DNA of 64,000 nt from Buddleja alternifolia (Eukaryota > Streptophyta > Magnoliopsida > Lamiales > Scrophulariaceae), in the NCBI GenBank assembly GCA_019426215.1, contig CM033403.1:2609001-2673000 (forward strand). The letters are read 5' to 3'. This document shows, piece by piece, positions 1 through 11,018 of this stretch (position 1 is the first letter of the stretch; every line of letters starts with the position of its first letter). A model generated the notes under the pieces. That model saw only the letters and a list, made by a program, of their open reading frames with translations. It did not search any database and was not told the origin of the DNA. The translations under genes and the position numbers were made by a program.

Positions 1-622
1 GTCGTGAATAGTATTCTTGAATAGTTAGCGCTGGACGCTTGAGCGTTGAATAGTATCGTGTGAATAGTAATACTTGAATAGTGACATATGAATAGTATCA
101 CGATTCACCAGGCGCTTGGGGACTGTTCACTTGAATAGTACGTTGAATAGTGCGGATGAATAGTAGCACTATTCAACAGGCGCTTGAGCGCTTGAATAGT
201 AACGCATGAATAGTAAGCGCTGGACGCTTGAGCGCTTGAATAGTAACGCGTGAATAGTAAGCGCTGGACGCTTGAGCGCTTGAATAGTAACGCGTGAATA
301 GGAAGCGCTGGACGCTTGAGCGCTTGAATAGTAACGCGTGAATAGTAAGCGCTGGACGCTTGGAACAAATCTTCATTTTCTTTTGATTCCAGATGCTGAT
401 CTTCAACTTCATCACTTAATAGACTCACACAGAATTCTATTAATGATTTGGTATCACATAATCTAAAATCTATAAAGACAAAAATTACAAGCCTAACCAA
501 ATAAGTAAACTTTCAAACGCTTATACAATATTTCTATGAAAACATAAACTTACATTCTTTTGGGGTCTAACATGAAATCCTATCTTGTCATCATAAAAAC
601 ATCTAACATGAAATTCCTAACA
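1..622 (-). repeat. Sirevirus-like LTR fragment, minus strand, cut by the window edge
   Basis: Read on the minus strand, it starts at 622 with TGTTAGGAATTTCATG, the same terminus as the LTRs at 729 and 15771. It continues with the family's start block (ATGTTTTGATGATGAC-like, then the TTAGACCCC-like block) and with sequence matching 15898-16020. The rest of the LTR lies outside the window or is replaced by the minisatellite at 180-362. It differs enough from the other copies to be a third subfamily. The partner LTR and target duplication cannot be seen. Confidence 0.8.
180..362. repeat. 44-bp minisatellite inside the LTR
   Basis: The unit restarts at 217, 261, 305 and 349, an exact 44-bp period, with a partial unit before 217. 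Each unit holds GCGCTGGACGCTTGAGCGCT followed by two GAATAGTAA words separated by CGCGT. Units differ by only one or two bases. Degenerate GAATAGT words continue leftward to position 1. The GCGCTTGAGCG core also occurs singly throughout this Sirevirus family, so the array looks like local amplification of a family motif. Confidence 0.9.
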
Positions 623-728
623 GTAGAATAGATAGTAAACAAAATTCATTAATTGGGACATTATAAAAGAAAATATCGCATTAGATATAAATAATTTAAA
701 TATAATGTTATTGTTGAACCTAAATTTG

Positions 729-2267
729 TGTTAGGAATTTCATGTTAGATGTTTTGATGATGACAATTAGGACTTTGTGTTAGACCCCAAAATATGTAAG
801 TTTGATTTTAGTAGAAAATTTTTATAAGCTTTGAAGCGTTAGTTTTGTAATAGGCTTATTAGGCTTTGTTTTATTTTACTTTAGATTGTTAGGCTAAGTA
901 GTCTTAGGCTGAGCGTCTGATAATTTCTGAGTGAGTTTATCAGTGGTAAAGTTCGAAGACTCAAGCGCCTGATTTCTGAAAGAAGATAAAAGTCTCCAAG
1001 AGTCCAATTGACCAGCTACATCAAGCGTTTCCTTATGGGACAGAAGTAATTTCACCTGAATTTATTTCTAAGTCCAGAAGGAGTTTAATGCAAATATTCT
1101 CAAAGCATTAAGTAGCAACGGGTATTTAATTCAAATGCATTAAATGCTGATAAGAGCATTAAATGTGATAAGCACTTTCAGACGTACGGAGAAGCCACCC
1201 TATTGGACTGTCAACTATCTCAGACTGCAGCACCAACTTTTGTGCAGCAGATTTTCAGAAAAAAGGACAAAAGTTGTTCACTCGCGGAAGTGAGAGACAC
1301 GCGCCTGTGCATGTGTCAAACGGACACTTTCTCCAAGAATGCCTATAAACAGGACTTCAACAACAAGCCAAATAGTGAGAACAATTAATCTTCAAGTCGA
1401 ATTGCTGTTGCATTGAAGTCTCATTCCTTAAACTCTCAGAAAAGCCAGAATATTCAAGAAAACATTCCCTCTCCTTTTCTTCAATCCTGAGACAGTCAAC
1501 AAATATCTCAAACATTCTTTTCGAAGAAACCACTTTTCTACTGAGATATTTCCAAGTTGTTTGAACTTCATCAAAATCAAGCAAACCGTTTTAGAAAAAC
1601 CCATCCAAGCCTCGCGATCTGTGTGAAGTCGAAGTTGGATACTTGCATCATTTCTGGGTGAAAGAAGCAAGGAGATTGAAGTGATTTGGAGAAGAAATTT
1701 GTGTGATCAAGGAGCTCAAGTCATCGACATCTATCTCTCCCTATTGTGCAGAAGATTCTGTGTGATTCTTTGAGAATCACTTTAGTGGATTGCCTCCAAG
1801 TGTTTAAGGAGAAGAAGGACGTAGTTGGGATTAGATCACCCAACGAACCTTACAAATATTGTGTTATTTACTTTTCAGTCAATTCTTTCATATCATATCA
1901 TTGCATAAATTGATTAAGTAAAACACAATCAAACGCTAAGCAACTAAGAAACTTCTGGTGACGCTAAAGCTTTCAAAAGAAGACTAGAAAAATCATTCCA
2001 CTGTGCTAACACTGATTAAAGAACTGAACGCTTAAACCCACTCGGTTAAAGTATTCAAATCTTGAAGTGTAAGTTAACTCTCTAAAAACAGTCTTCATCA
2101 AACGCTCAACCTAAGCGTCTATATTTCTAAGTAAACGCTCAGTCAAGCGTTCACATTTCAAGCGTCCAAAACCATTTTAATACGAAACCTTTTCGGAGTT
2201 GAAAAAGACTTCAGGGTGTATTCAACCCCCCCTTCTAAACCCTTTCGTTTGCCACTTGGGACCAACA
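729..2267 (+). repeat. 5' LTR of the Sirevirus
   Basis: Starts TGTTAGG and ends GGGACCAACA (TG...CA), about 1539 bp. It closely resembles the minus-strand solo LTR at 20334-21877, including the Cs-rich block before the end (CAACCCCCCCTTCT). It is clearly less like the 3' LTR at 15771. The U3 part contains several GCGTC/AAGCG words. The first base after the LTR already lies close to gag-coding sequence; the usual TGGTATCAGAGC primer site is absent, so the leader seems deleted. Confidence 0.85.
1343..1350 (+). promoter_or_regulatory. Probable LTR TATA box
   Basis: CTATAAAC lies about 610 bp into the LTR, at the same place as CTATAAATAG in the 3' LTR (16378). It fits the U3 promoter by position. 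Transcription start is not determinable from sequence. Confidence 0.5.
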
Positions 2268-2731
2268 AGTGGAAAGTTCCCAAGCTGAACGAATCAAATT
2301 ATGACACATGGAAAGTCAAAGAATTTACATATCTCTGTTCATGTGATGATGACATGTGCGATATCATTTCAGATGGGCCAATCAAAATATATAAAGTTAT
2401 CACAAGAGCACCTGGAGCCACAGAAGAAACTCCAGACGGTTACGCTGACAAACCAAAACAAGAATGGTCTCCAGACGAGCACCGAAGAGCAAATTTGAAC
2501 AATGTCGGACGAAATGCTCTTTATACAGCTATCAGTGACAATGATAATCTTTTCAACAAGATTAAGTCATGTAAAACAACTAAGGAAATGTGGGATAAGT
2601 TAGCCATAATTTGTGGTGGCTCAGCTCAGATTAAAGAGAACAAACTTTCCATTGCCAAGGAAAAGTTTAATGGATTTAAGATGCTACCCAATGAAACATT
2701 AGAGCAATTGGATATAAGGTTTACAATCTAG
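2268..2731 (+). pseudogene. gag: Sirevirus gag, N-terminal fragment
   Basis: The frame runs through the end of the LTR with no ATG at the expected start, so the initiator region is missing. The peptide has the copia Gag (UBN2-type) opening with LNESNYDTWK, followed by an acidic/hydrophobic helical region ending ETLEQLDIRF. A stop at 2729-2731 results from an apparent one-base deletion near 2723; the Gag reading continues at once in another frame (next entry). It would form the particle shell in the cytoplasm, but this copy cannot be translated as one protein. Confidence 0.8.
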
Positions 2732-2748
2732 TTACAGAACTTACATCG

Positions 2749-4473
2749 TTGGGAATGGATTTACAGAACCGAGAAATGGTGGTCACAATCTTTAGAAGCT
2801 TACCAAGTAAATTCTTGATGAAGACAACCGCTATGAGAGAATCAAATATGCTGGATCTTCTAACTCCAGAAGACGCCTTTTCAGAACTAAAAGCATTTGA
2901 GTTCGAGTTGAATTCTGCCAGTGATATTGTGAGTAGTCCAGTGATTGAATCTGGAGCGCTTATTGCATCAATCAAGGGCAAATCGCGTAATAAAGGAAAG
3001 AATTCAGATATCAATGAGGAAGAAGAGTTGGCTTTGCTGAATAGATTCAGGAAGTTCTTGAGATATGAAAAGAAAGGAAAAGGTTTCAATAATCAAGGGC
3101 AAAGTTCATATCAAGCGCCCACTCCAGTACAACAACAGTACCAAGCGCCTCAGTATTCTGCTCCTTCACCCCAAACACTTGTTCAATATCAAGTGTCCAC
3201 TCAAAATCTCTCAGCACCCGTGGTCTCAAAGCCACACACTGCAAGGTTATCAAATGAACAAAAGATGAAAACTAATCTTTGTTATAATTGCAGGAAACCA
3301 GGGCACTACCAGGTAAATTGCCCTTATCCAAACGTATCCAAGCCCTCAAGGCAGGATTACTTGGATAGAAACCAATTCAGGAGCAACCTTCGGCAACGAG
3401 GTTTGCTAGCGGAATCAGAACCAGCATCCGCACCTAAAGATTTAGAATCATCAGACGAAAGTAGTGATGATGATGAGCCATTAGATGACTCAGCTCTCAT
3501 ATGTCTCATGGCCGGAGATGATGAAGCGTCTCCTGAGGTAATCAATGAATTATCAATTCCTCTTTCTTATGATGAATTACTTGACAAAGTCAGAGAATAC
3601 TATAATGACTGTCAAGAAGCTGGCAAAATATATCAAAATGATCTCGCTATTATTTCATCACTCACTAAAGATAAAGTAACGCTCAGAGCAGAGTTGCGAA
3701 TTCAGCAACAGTGCATTGAGAAAAAACAATCGCTTGAGAGTGAAGTTATTCAATTAAAAGGTGATCTTGATATAATAGTCAAGAGAGAAGCTGATTTGAT
3801 CGCTAGACTTGCCAAATCAGAGCAGCTCATCTCATCATTATCAAAAGCCTCTAGACAGCTGGATAATGTGACTGAAGTAACCAGATTATTTGGTGAGAAG
3901 ATCGGTTTAGGATGCGATAAACTCGGTAAACACTCCAATCAATCTAATGTTACAACAAACAACAAAGGAATGGGTGTTATCTTTGTTGAAAAAGGTTCAC
4001 AAGGTCAAACTCAAAATGAACCAAGTGACAATGGTAAGAGGCCAAATGAGAAAGTCAAAACTAACTCAGGCAAGGGTAAAACTAAGGCAAATGATTCACA
4101 AAGACGGGTTTATCCAAACGCTCAAAAAGCTAAAGATAAGACTGACAACTGTGAATCAAGCGCTAAGCGTCCAGCACCAAAAGTGCAACCCAAGCCAGTG
4201 CCAAGGAAATACCAGCGTCAATATCCAAGACAGTCAAGATCATATTATCGATACTATGATGATTATGATTATGACTATGATTATGACTATTATTATAATC
4301 GTGGATATTATTATACATCCAAAAAGCACACACATCACAATGTGAAACCCAAAAAGGCCAATATTCCTACAATGAAGACTAGGCAAATATGGGTTCCTAA
4401 AGTTCTAATTCAAACTGACAATGTTACTAATGTTAAAGGACCCAAGCAACAATGGGTACCTAAACAGAAATAG
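2749..4473 (+). pseudogene. gag: Sirevirus gag, main body with zinc knuckle and coiled coil
   Basis: This 574-codon open stretch continues Gag. A CCHC zinc knuckle (CYNCRKPGHYQVNC) lies at about residues 178-191, after a Gln/Pro-rich linker. Next come an acidic patch (ESSDESSDDDEPLDD), a predicted coiled coil at about 280-380, a basic region, and a Tyr/Asp repeat at about 499-523. The end carries two WVPK motifs, typical of Sirevirus Gag C-termini. Sirevirus gags are long because of this extra C-terminal part. The frame differs from the N-terminal piece, so the gene is broken even though this part is long and open. It stops at 4473 just before the protease. Confidence 0.85.
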
Positions 4474-4488
4474 AACTTCCCTTCTTGA

Positions 4489-5187
4489 GTGCAGGTACCT
4501 AGAGCTAGAGTCGATACATCTGTTTGGTACTTCGATAGTGGATCGTCAAGACACATGACTGGTTCCAAGAATCTTCTGATCAACTATCGAGCTGCCAATG
4601 GTCCTCAGGTTGTATTTGGTGACAACTCAAAAGGTAAAACCAAAGGTATAGGTACTGTGCATAGGGGGAACATCATGATAAGTGATATTTATTTAGTTGA
4701 GGGTCTGAAGCACAATTGATTAAGCATAAGTCAATTCTGTGATAAAGGCTTTGAAGTCATATTCTCAAGTGACTATTGCTATATAAATGACGCTAACACT
4801 AAGTCTACTAAATTGAAAGGAAAAAGAGCTAATAACGTATATTTGGTAGATTGGGGTTCAACACTTGATAACAACCCAACATGCTTTGTTGCTAAAAATG
4901 AATCTAAAAAGGGTTGGTTATGGCATAGAAAAATGAACCACCTCAACTTTAAAACAATCTCTCAGCTTATAAGTCAAAATCTTGTAGAGGGATTACCAAA
5001 TGGACCATTTCACAAGGATCGCCTTTGTGACGCTTGTCAAATGGGTAAACAAGTTAAGTCATCGTTCAAGAGAAAACCTCATCTATCTACCTCTAGAATA
5101 CTTGAACTACTTCACATGGATCTGTTTGGACCTGTTCCAACAACCAGTGTAAACGGTAAGTCAGTATACTTTGGTGATAGTAGATGA
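4489..5187 (+). pseudogene. Copia protease and pre-integrase, copy 1
   Basis: The aspartic protease active site appears as FDSGSSRHMTG in the first 30 residues. A TGA at 4717-4719 interrupts the protease; the second copy has a sense codon there (TTA). After 4813 the GAG-pre-integrase zinc finger is visible: H-x4-H in WHRKMNH and CxxC in LCDACQMGK. The start of the integrase (LLHMDLFGPV) follows, and then a small deletion near 5160 shifts the frame. The protease would cut the polyprotein; this copy is dead. Confidence 0.85.
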
Positions 5188-5482
5188 TTTCTCTCGATTT
5201 ACTTGGGTGGAATTTCTGTCATCCAAAGATGAAATATGTGACAAGTTAACAATGCTTATTCGACAACTTCAAACATTGAAAGATCTTAAAGTTGCAAGAA
5301 TAAGAAGTGATCACGATACTGAGTTTTCTAACAAGATTGTTGAGAAGTTTTGTGTAGAAAATGGAATACATCATGAGTATTCAGCTCCCAGAAATCCCCA
5401 ACAAAATGGTGTTGCTGAGCGCCGGAACCGAACGCTTAAGGAAGCCGCTAGGACAATGTTAGAAGAAATAATGGGTATCTAA
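5171..5482 (+). pseudogene. Copia integrase core, copy 1, truncated
   Basis: The frame resumes with VDDFSRFTWVEF (first catalytic Asp), then RSDHDTEF (second Asp, where the usual HG is HD) and QNGVAERRNRT (catalytic Glu). It ends at 5482, just after EAARTMLEE, where the tandem duplication returns to the gag tail. The integrase C-terminal half is therefore missing in this copy and present only in copy 2. Confidence 0.85.
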
Positions 5483-5555
5483 CTAACAATGCTACTAATG
5501 TTAAAGGACCCAAGCAATAATGGGTATCTAAACAGAAATAGAACTTCCCTTTTGA

Positions 5556-6143
5556 TTGCAGGTACCTAAAGCTAGAATCGATACATCTGTTTGGTACTTC
5601 GATAGTGGATTGTCAAGGCACATGACTGGTTCCAAGGATCTATTGATCAACTATCCAGCTGCCAATGGTCCTCAGGTTGTATTTGGTGACAACTCCAAAG
5701 GTAAAACCAAAGGTATAGGTATTGTGCATAGGGGAAACATCATGATAAGTGATGTTTATTATGTTGAGGGTCTGAAGCACAATTTATTAAGCATAAGTCA
5801 ATTTTGTGATAAAAGCTTTGAAGTCATATTCTCAAGCGACTGTTGCTATATAAATGACGCTAAGACTAAGTCTACTAAATTGAAAGGTAAAAGAACAAAC
5901 AACGTATATTTGGTAGATTGGGGTTCAACACTTGATAACAACCTAACATGCTTTGTTGCTAAAATAAATCTAAAACGGGTTGGTTATGACATAGAAAAAT
6001 GAATCACCTCAACTTTAAGACAATCTCTCAGCTTATAAATCAACATCTTGTAGAGGGATTACCAAAAGGACCATTTCACAAGGATCGCCTTTGTGACGCT
6101 TGTCAAATGGGCAAACAAGTCAAATCATCTTTCAAGAGAAACT
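5556..6143 (+). pseudogene. Copia protease and pre-integrase, copy 2
   Basis: Same protein as copy 1, with the active site as FDSGLSRHMTG (second Ser of the DSGSS motif changed to Leu). The frame is open to 6002, past the position of the copy 1 stop, then shifts in the pre-integrase. The HLNFKTISQL and LCDACQMGKQ parts of the zinc finger are readable in the next frame to 6140. Coding is then cut by a solo LTR and resumes at 7872. Confidence 0.8.
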
Positions 6144-7871
6144 TGACACGCTAAAAGCTAACGTGCTATAATAGCAAGTGCACTAGACGTATGTAGTAAT
6201 AAGTGGACAAAAAGTCCGGGTTGTCGAACCACGGAAACTTGAATTTTAGTTTATGATTAATGAAAATGGACAAAAGTAGATTGCAATAAAACGAGTAAGC
6301 TAGTGACGAACCAAAAAGAACGAACTATAGATTAAATCTCACGTATGATAAAATAACTAAGGCACATGCTACAACCGAATCTACTCGTCAATATTGATGA
6401 GCTACTCTTCGAATTATTAGACTCCTATTGCTTTGGTGGAAATTCCTCAGATAATTATTACCCGATGTCTCGGCACATAATAATCCTATGATTATTTGAT
6501 GGTTCTCTAAATATGTCTATCCGAGAATCTAATCAATAACCACGCATTAACGTTCTAGAGTTTCCCCGGATAAATCCGGCTAACCGCACCCGGAAATCTT
6601 TACCTATTTCTAGGAGCAATTTCACATTAGTTTCGGATGATGTGTTGATTCATTTGAGCCCTAACCTATCTTCTCTCGAATGACTAGATTAGGCAAGATA
6701 GCAAGCATATGGTGATCAAGCACATGATTGTAATAAAAGCTCAAAATCAACACACAAAGCAATATGAGAATTAATACGAAAATTCACTTCACATATATTG
6801 ATTCATAAATTGGCTTTCACATGGCCTTAGTTCTACAATATTAGCCTCTCATCAAAGCCTTAAGAAAATCTAATACAAACATATACATACTCATGGAAAT
6901 AAACATGTAAATGCAAATAATTAAAACTCCCTCAATTGATTGATGATGGATCCTTGCTCTTGAACTTCAATCCTTAACTCCTCTCTCTTTGTTCCCCTCC
7001 AAAAGTGATCAAGAATGGTGATGAATGATGATGAGTGAAAAGTGATGGCCAAAATGCCTCTCTCTCTCCCCTCCTCCAAGATGTGTTCGGTCCATTGTGC
7101 TCCAAAATGCCTTAAGAAGACCACCACAAAATCAGCTCCTAGTGTGTCTCCCACTAGTGTCCTCCACTACTCTTAAAGTGAGTAGTATAAAATTCCCTAA
7201 AGTAGATCTATTAAGAAACATACTTATGACATCCCTCTCATACATGTGATGACCTCTTGGCTTTTAATGTTCCATTCCCCCATCAAATGATGATCTTTTG
7301 GCTGAAAAGAATCTCAATTCGGGTGTGGACACGCCTAGGCGTGGCATTACGGCGCTTGGGCGCGGGATTCAGAATGCTGAAATTAAATGCAATGTATCCT
7401 GCGCAGCAATCGTATTTCATTCATAACTTTCTCCACGAAACTCCGATTTGGATGATTCAAGTCCTCATTTGAAGCTAACACATAGTTCTACAACATTGTA
7501 GAAGGGAACTTCATCCAATTCGGCCTCTAAACATACGGAAATAGCGCTCGAACGTTGAAAGTGGTGTAGATACGGCGCCCGGGCGTGGGCAAGATGGCGC
7601 CTAGGCGTGGTAAGCAGAATGTTGACGTTATTTCCATCTTGTCCGGCGCCTGTCCGTGGGTTTTTAGGCGCTTGAGCATAGGGGTGCGTAGCAATTTGGC
7701 CTAAACTTGTTTTATACGTCATTTTTCATCCCGTTCTTTGATTGTATCCATTTAAGACCTGAAATTACTTAATGCACGAATTAAACGCACATGTGGCAAG
7801 AATCAAGCGATAAATGAACCTAAGACATAAACGCAAAGGGGCTTAAAAACACGTAAAAATGCCTCTTATCA
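6144..7871 (-). repeat. Athila-type solo LTR nested in the integrase
   Basis: In plus coordinates it runs from TGACACGCTAAAAGC to CCTCTTATCA. These ends match the LTRs of elements A and B, so the element's own orientation is minus. No internal region is present. The flanks are AAACT on the left and AAAAC on the right, an imperfect duplication of AAAAC when compared with the uninterrupted copy at 5070. On the minus strand, TATA-like sequence near 7190 lies downstream of several GC-rich palindromes (7331-7610). Confidence 0.85.
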
Positions 7872-8921
7872 AAAACCTCATGTATCTACCTTTAGAATAC
7901 TTGAACTACTCCACATGGATCTGTTTGGACCTGTTCAAACAATCAGTGTGAGCGGTAAAAACTATACTTTGGTGATAGTAGATGATTTCTCTCGATTTAC
8001 TTGGGTGGAATTTCTTTCATCCAAAGATGAGACATGTGACAAGTTAACAACGCTTATTCGGCAACTTCAAATATTGAAAAATCTTAAGGTTGCAAGAATA
8101 AGAAGCGATCACGGTACTGAGTTTACTAACAAGGTTGTTGAGAAGTTTTGTGCAGAGAATGGAATACATCATGAGTATTCAGCTCCCAGAACTCCCCAAC
8201 AGAATGGTGTTGCTGAGCGCCAGAACAGAACGCTCAAGGAAGCCGCTAGGACGATGTTAGCAGAGTCCAAGCTTGCTCCTAGGTTTTGGGCCGAAGCGAT
8301 CAACACTGCTTGTTACAATCAAAACCGGTGCATGATCAACAAACAACATGGGAAAACTCCATATGAACTGTGGAAGGGACGTAAGCCAAATGTTTCATAC
8401 TTTCACATCTTTGGTTCTAAATTTTTTATCCATAACAATGGATCCCAAAGCCTAAAGACATTTGATCCCAAAGCGGATGAGGGAATCTTTCTAGGCTACA
8501 CCAAGAATGGAATGAATTTTCGCATCTTAAACAAGATCAAATTGAAGGTTGAGGAATCTATTCATGTTGTTTTTGATGATGCTAACCAAGAACCGAGTAA
8601 GGTTAATATGAATGATGTAGGAATTGAAGATCCGTGTCATCAACGTCTAAGATTACCATTGATGATGATAGTGACGACGATGATGAGATCTCAGTGCCAC
8701 CTCCTAAGGTTACTCGTGAGGTTACTTTGGATGGCAATGTAAGAATTGCTGATAATCATGAAGAGAGTGATCATCAAGAACAAACAAGGATCTGTGAATT
8801 TGAAACGCCTACGCAAGAAGATGATCAAGCGTCTGATTGTCAAGTGCCTGTTCAACCTCTTAACCCTTTCCAGCCTGATAGACTGTGGCTACGTGATCAT
8901 CCACCTGAGCAGATTATTTGA
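7872..8921 (+). pseudogene. Copia integrase, copy 2
   Basis: Integrase resumes after the solo LTR. The DDE triad is visible: VDDFSRFTWVEF, RSDHGTEF and QNGVAERQNRT, with intact catalytic residues. The C-terminal part has FWAEAINTACYNQNR, TPYELWKGRKPNVSYFHIFG and the GIFLGYTKNGMNFRI box. A frameshift near 8634 moves the acidic linker (DDDSDDDDEIS) into a second frame, ending at a stop at 8919-8921. The linker leads toward RT. Confidence 0.85.
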
Positions 8922-8936
8922 GACATTGAAGCGCCT

Positions 8937-10267
8937 GTGAGAACTAGAGCCGCTACATTTAATGAGGCCATGTTCGCTAGCTTTTTATCTCAAATGGAAC
9001 CTAGGAAAGTGGATGAAGCACTAAGCGATCCAAGTTGGATTGAAGCCATGCAAGAAGAGCTTAATCAGTTTGAGCGTAGTAAGGTTTGGACGCTAGTACC
9101 AAGGCCAACTCACGAAGGAGTTATTGGGACTAGATGGGTTTAGAGAAACAAGATGGATGAGAATGGCATTGTAATAAGGAACAAGGCCAGACTTGTAGGT
9201 CAAGGTTATTCCAAGAAGAGGGTATTTATTTTGATGAGACATATGCTCCTGTCGCTCGTCTTGAAGCAATCCGCATGTTTCTAGCGTACGCAGTGTTCAA
9301 CAAGTTTACGGTGTATCAAATGGACGTGAAGAGTGCTTTCCTAAATGGTAAACTCCAAGAAGAGGCATGTGTGGAGCAACCACCAGGATTCGTCAACAAC
9401 CATGGTAAGGGTATGGTTTACAAGCTAGACAAAGCACTTTATGGGCTTAAGCAAGCACCCCCAGCATGGTATGACACTCTCTCTATTTTTCTTATTGGTA
9501 AAGGCTTTTCCAAAGGCAGCGTTGATAGAACGTTATTTAAAATTACTAATAACGAAGATATTCTCTTAGTCCAAATTTATATTGATGATATTATATTTGG
9601 ATCAACTGATAAACGTCTGTGTGAGAAATTTTCGAAAATGATGCAAGAACAATTTGAAATGAGCATGATGGGTGAATTAACTTTCTTCTTAGGATTACAA
9701 GTTAAACAACTTCATAATGACATATTTATTAACCAAGCTAAATATACACGTGATATGATTAAGAAATTTGATATGGAAAATGCATCATCCTCAAAAATTC
9801 CAATGAGCCAAACGCTTAAGTTAGATAAAGATGAAAGTGGGAAGAAAGTTGATATCACTAATTATCTTACTGCCAGTAGACCCGATATTATGATTTCAGT
9901 ATGCATGTGTGCACGTTTTCAAGCTGATCCTAAAGAGTCACACTTTATTGCTGCTAAGAAAATCCTTAAATACCTAAAAGGCACACAAAATGTGGGTTTA
10001 TGGTATCCAAGGGATTCTTCTTTTGAACTAATTGGCTACTCAGATGCAGGTTTTGCAGGTTGCAAAATAGATCGTAAAAGCACTAGTGGTACGTGTCAAT
10101 TTCTAGGTGATAGGTTAGTTTCATGGCATAGTAAGAAACAACAAGCGATAGCTACCTCTACAGTTGAAGTCGAGTATGTAGCTGCAGAAAGTTGTTGTGC
10201 ACAAGTATTATGGATGAGGCAACAACTTAGAGATTATGGAATAATCCTAGGTCCAAATTTGTTTTAA
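8937..10267 (+). pseudogene. Copia reverse transcriptase and RNase H
   Basis: RT starts with AMQEELNQFERSKVWTLVPR and GTRWV, then a stop at 9141-9143 and a frameshift near 9220. From 9275 a 330-codon stretch holds [26 protein letters not shown] and the catalytic YIDD box (near 9578-9590). An in-frame gap before TASRPDIMISV removes about eight residues. RNase H follows with the Asp in GYSDAGFAG, RKSTSGTCQFLG and the TVEVEYVA Glu box, but its last third is missing. RT copies the RNA and RNase H degrades it; neither could work here. Confidence 0.88.
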
Positions 10268-11018
10268 AGTTGTTACAAGTTATCAAATTTAGGGGAAACC
10301 TTAAAATTGTACTTGGAACATATCTGTAAGCGTCAACGATCAAAACTTTCATATGCATAGATCATCAGCGCTCAGAATTATCTATGCATAATATGTTGGA
10401 CGCTCAAGTATAAAGAGGTTTTGATCTAAAGCGTCAACATAAATCTTACAAGTGGTATGTGTTAAGCGTTGAACAAATTCCATTCAACACTTAATATAAA
10501 TTTGTTTATAAAATTCATGCATAAATTTTACACGCTTCTTGAAGTAGTGGATAGACTCAAAAGTCTAATTTGTACTCTATTCATACACTTCTATCACATC
10601 AAACCAAGGGGTAATTATTAATTTTAAAATGACGGTTCAGTGAAAGGACATGTCTACCTACACTACAGTGGTCTTTGGGCGCGTGCTCCCCATATTGAAT
10701 ATTTCAAACCTTTTGAAATTAAAAAATGTAACTGGAAAAGTAACCGCGAATGCCAAATTAATTTTGTATTCATCTAATGCAGTTTCCAAAATTTTCGCAC
10801 ATATTTTATTGGGATCTTCAGCACAAATTTAATATTACTTAAAATACGGCTAAATATTAAAAAAGCAGTTACTTCTGTCCCATCTATAAACTCAAGAAAT
10901 TGCAGAAGTATTTTCTTTTATCACTCAAATCTTCTAAAAAGCTATCTGCAAAAGTATCTCTCTCTCTCTCTCTCTCTCTCAAGGATAACTGCTTCCAATT
11001 TCTTCAAACCTCTCTAAA
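10268..11018 (+). other. Non-coding spacer between RNase H and env-like region
   Basis: No coding signal is visible. It contains several AAGCGTC/GACGCTC words typical of this Sirevirus and ends with a CT microsatellite directly before the env-like ATG. In Sireviruses this is where an env-like transcript would begin, but no splice acceptor can be assigned with confidence. Confidence 0.5.
10957..10980. repeat. (TC)12 microsatellite
   Basis: Twelve uninterrupted TC units lie 38 bp before the ATG of the env-like region. Confidence 0.95.

Larger units (their letters stand above)
4388..6143 (+). repeat. Tandem duplication of the gag end-protease-integrase block
   Basis: Sequence from about 4388 to 5469 (gag tail, protease, pre-integrase, integrase core) recurs from about 5470 to 6143 and continues after the nested solo LTR at 7872-8260. 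The second copy starts again with the gag-tail words (AAAGGACCCAAGCAA) directly after an integrase core that breaks off at 5475. The copies differ at several percent of bases and carry different stops, so this is not a recent slippage event. Confidence 0.85.

Noticed and set aside
180..362. Regular repeats with a constant period, resembling a CRISPR array
   Set aside because: The units are contiguous 44-mers without variable spacers and lie in a plant LTR; it is a minisatellite.
2262..2300. Primer binding site after the Sirevirus 5' LTR
   Set aside because: I looked for TGGTATCAGAGC and close variants and found none; sequence runs straight into gag.
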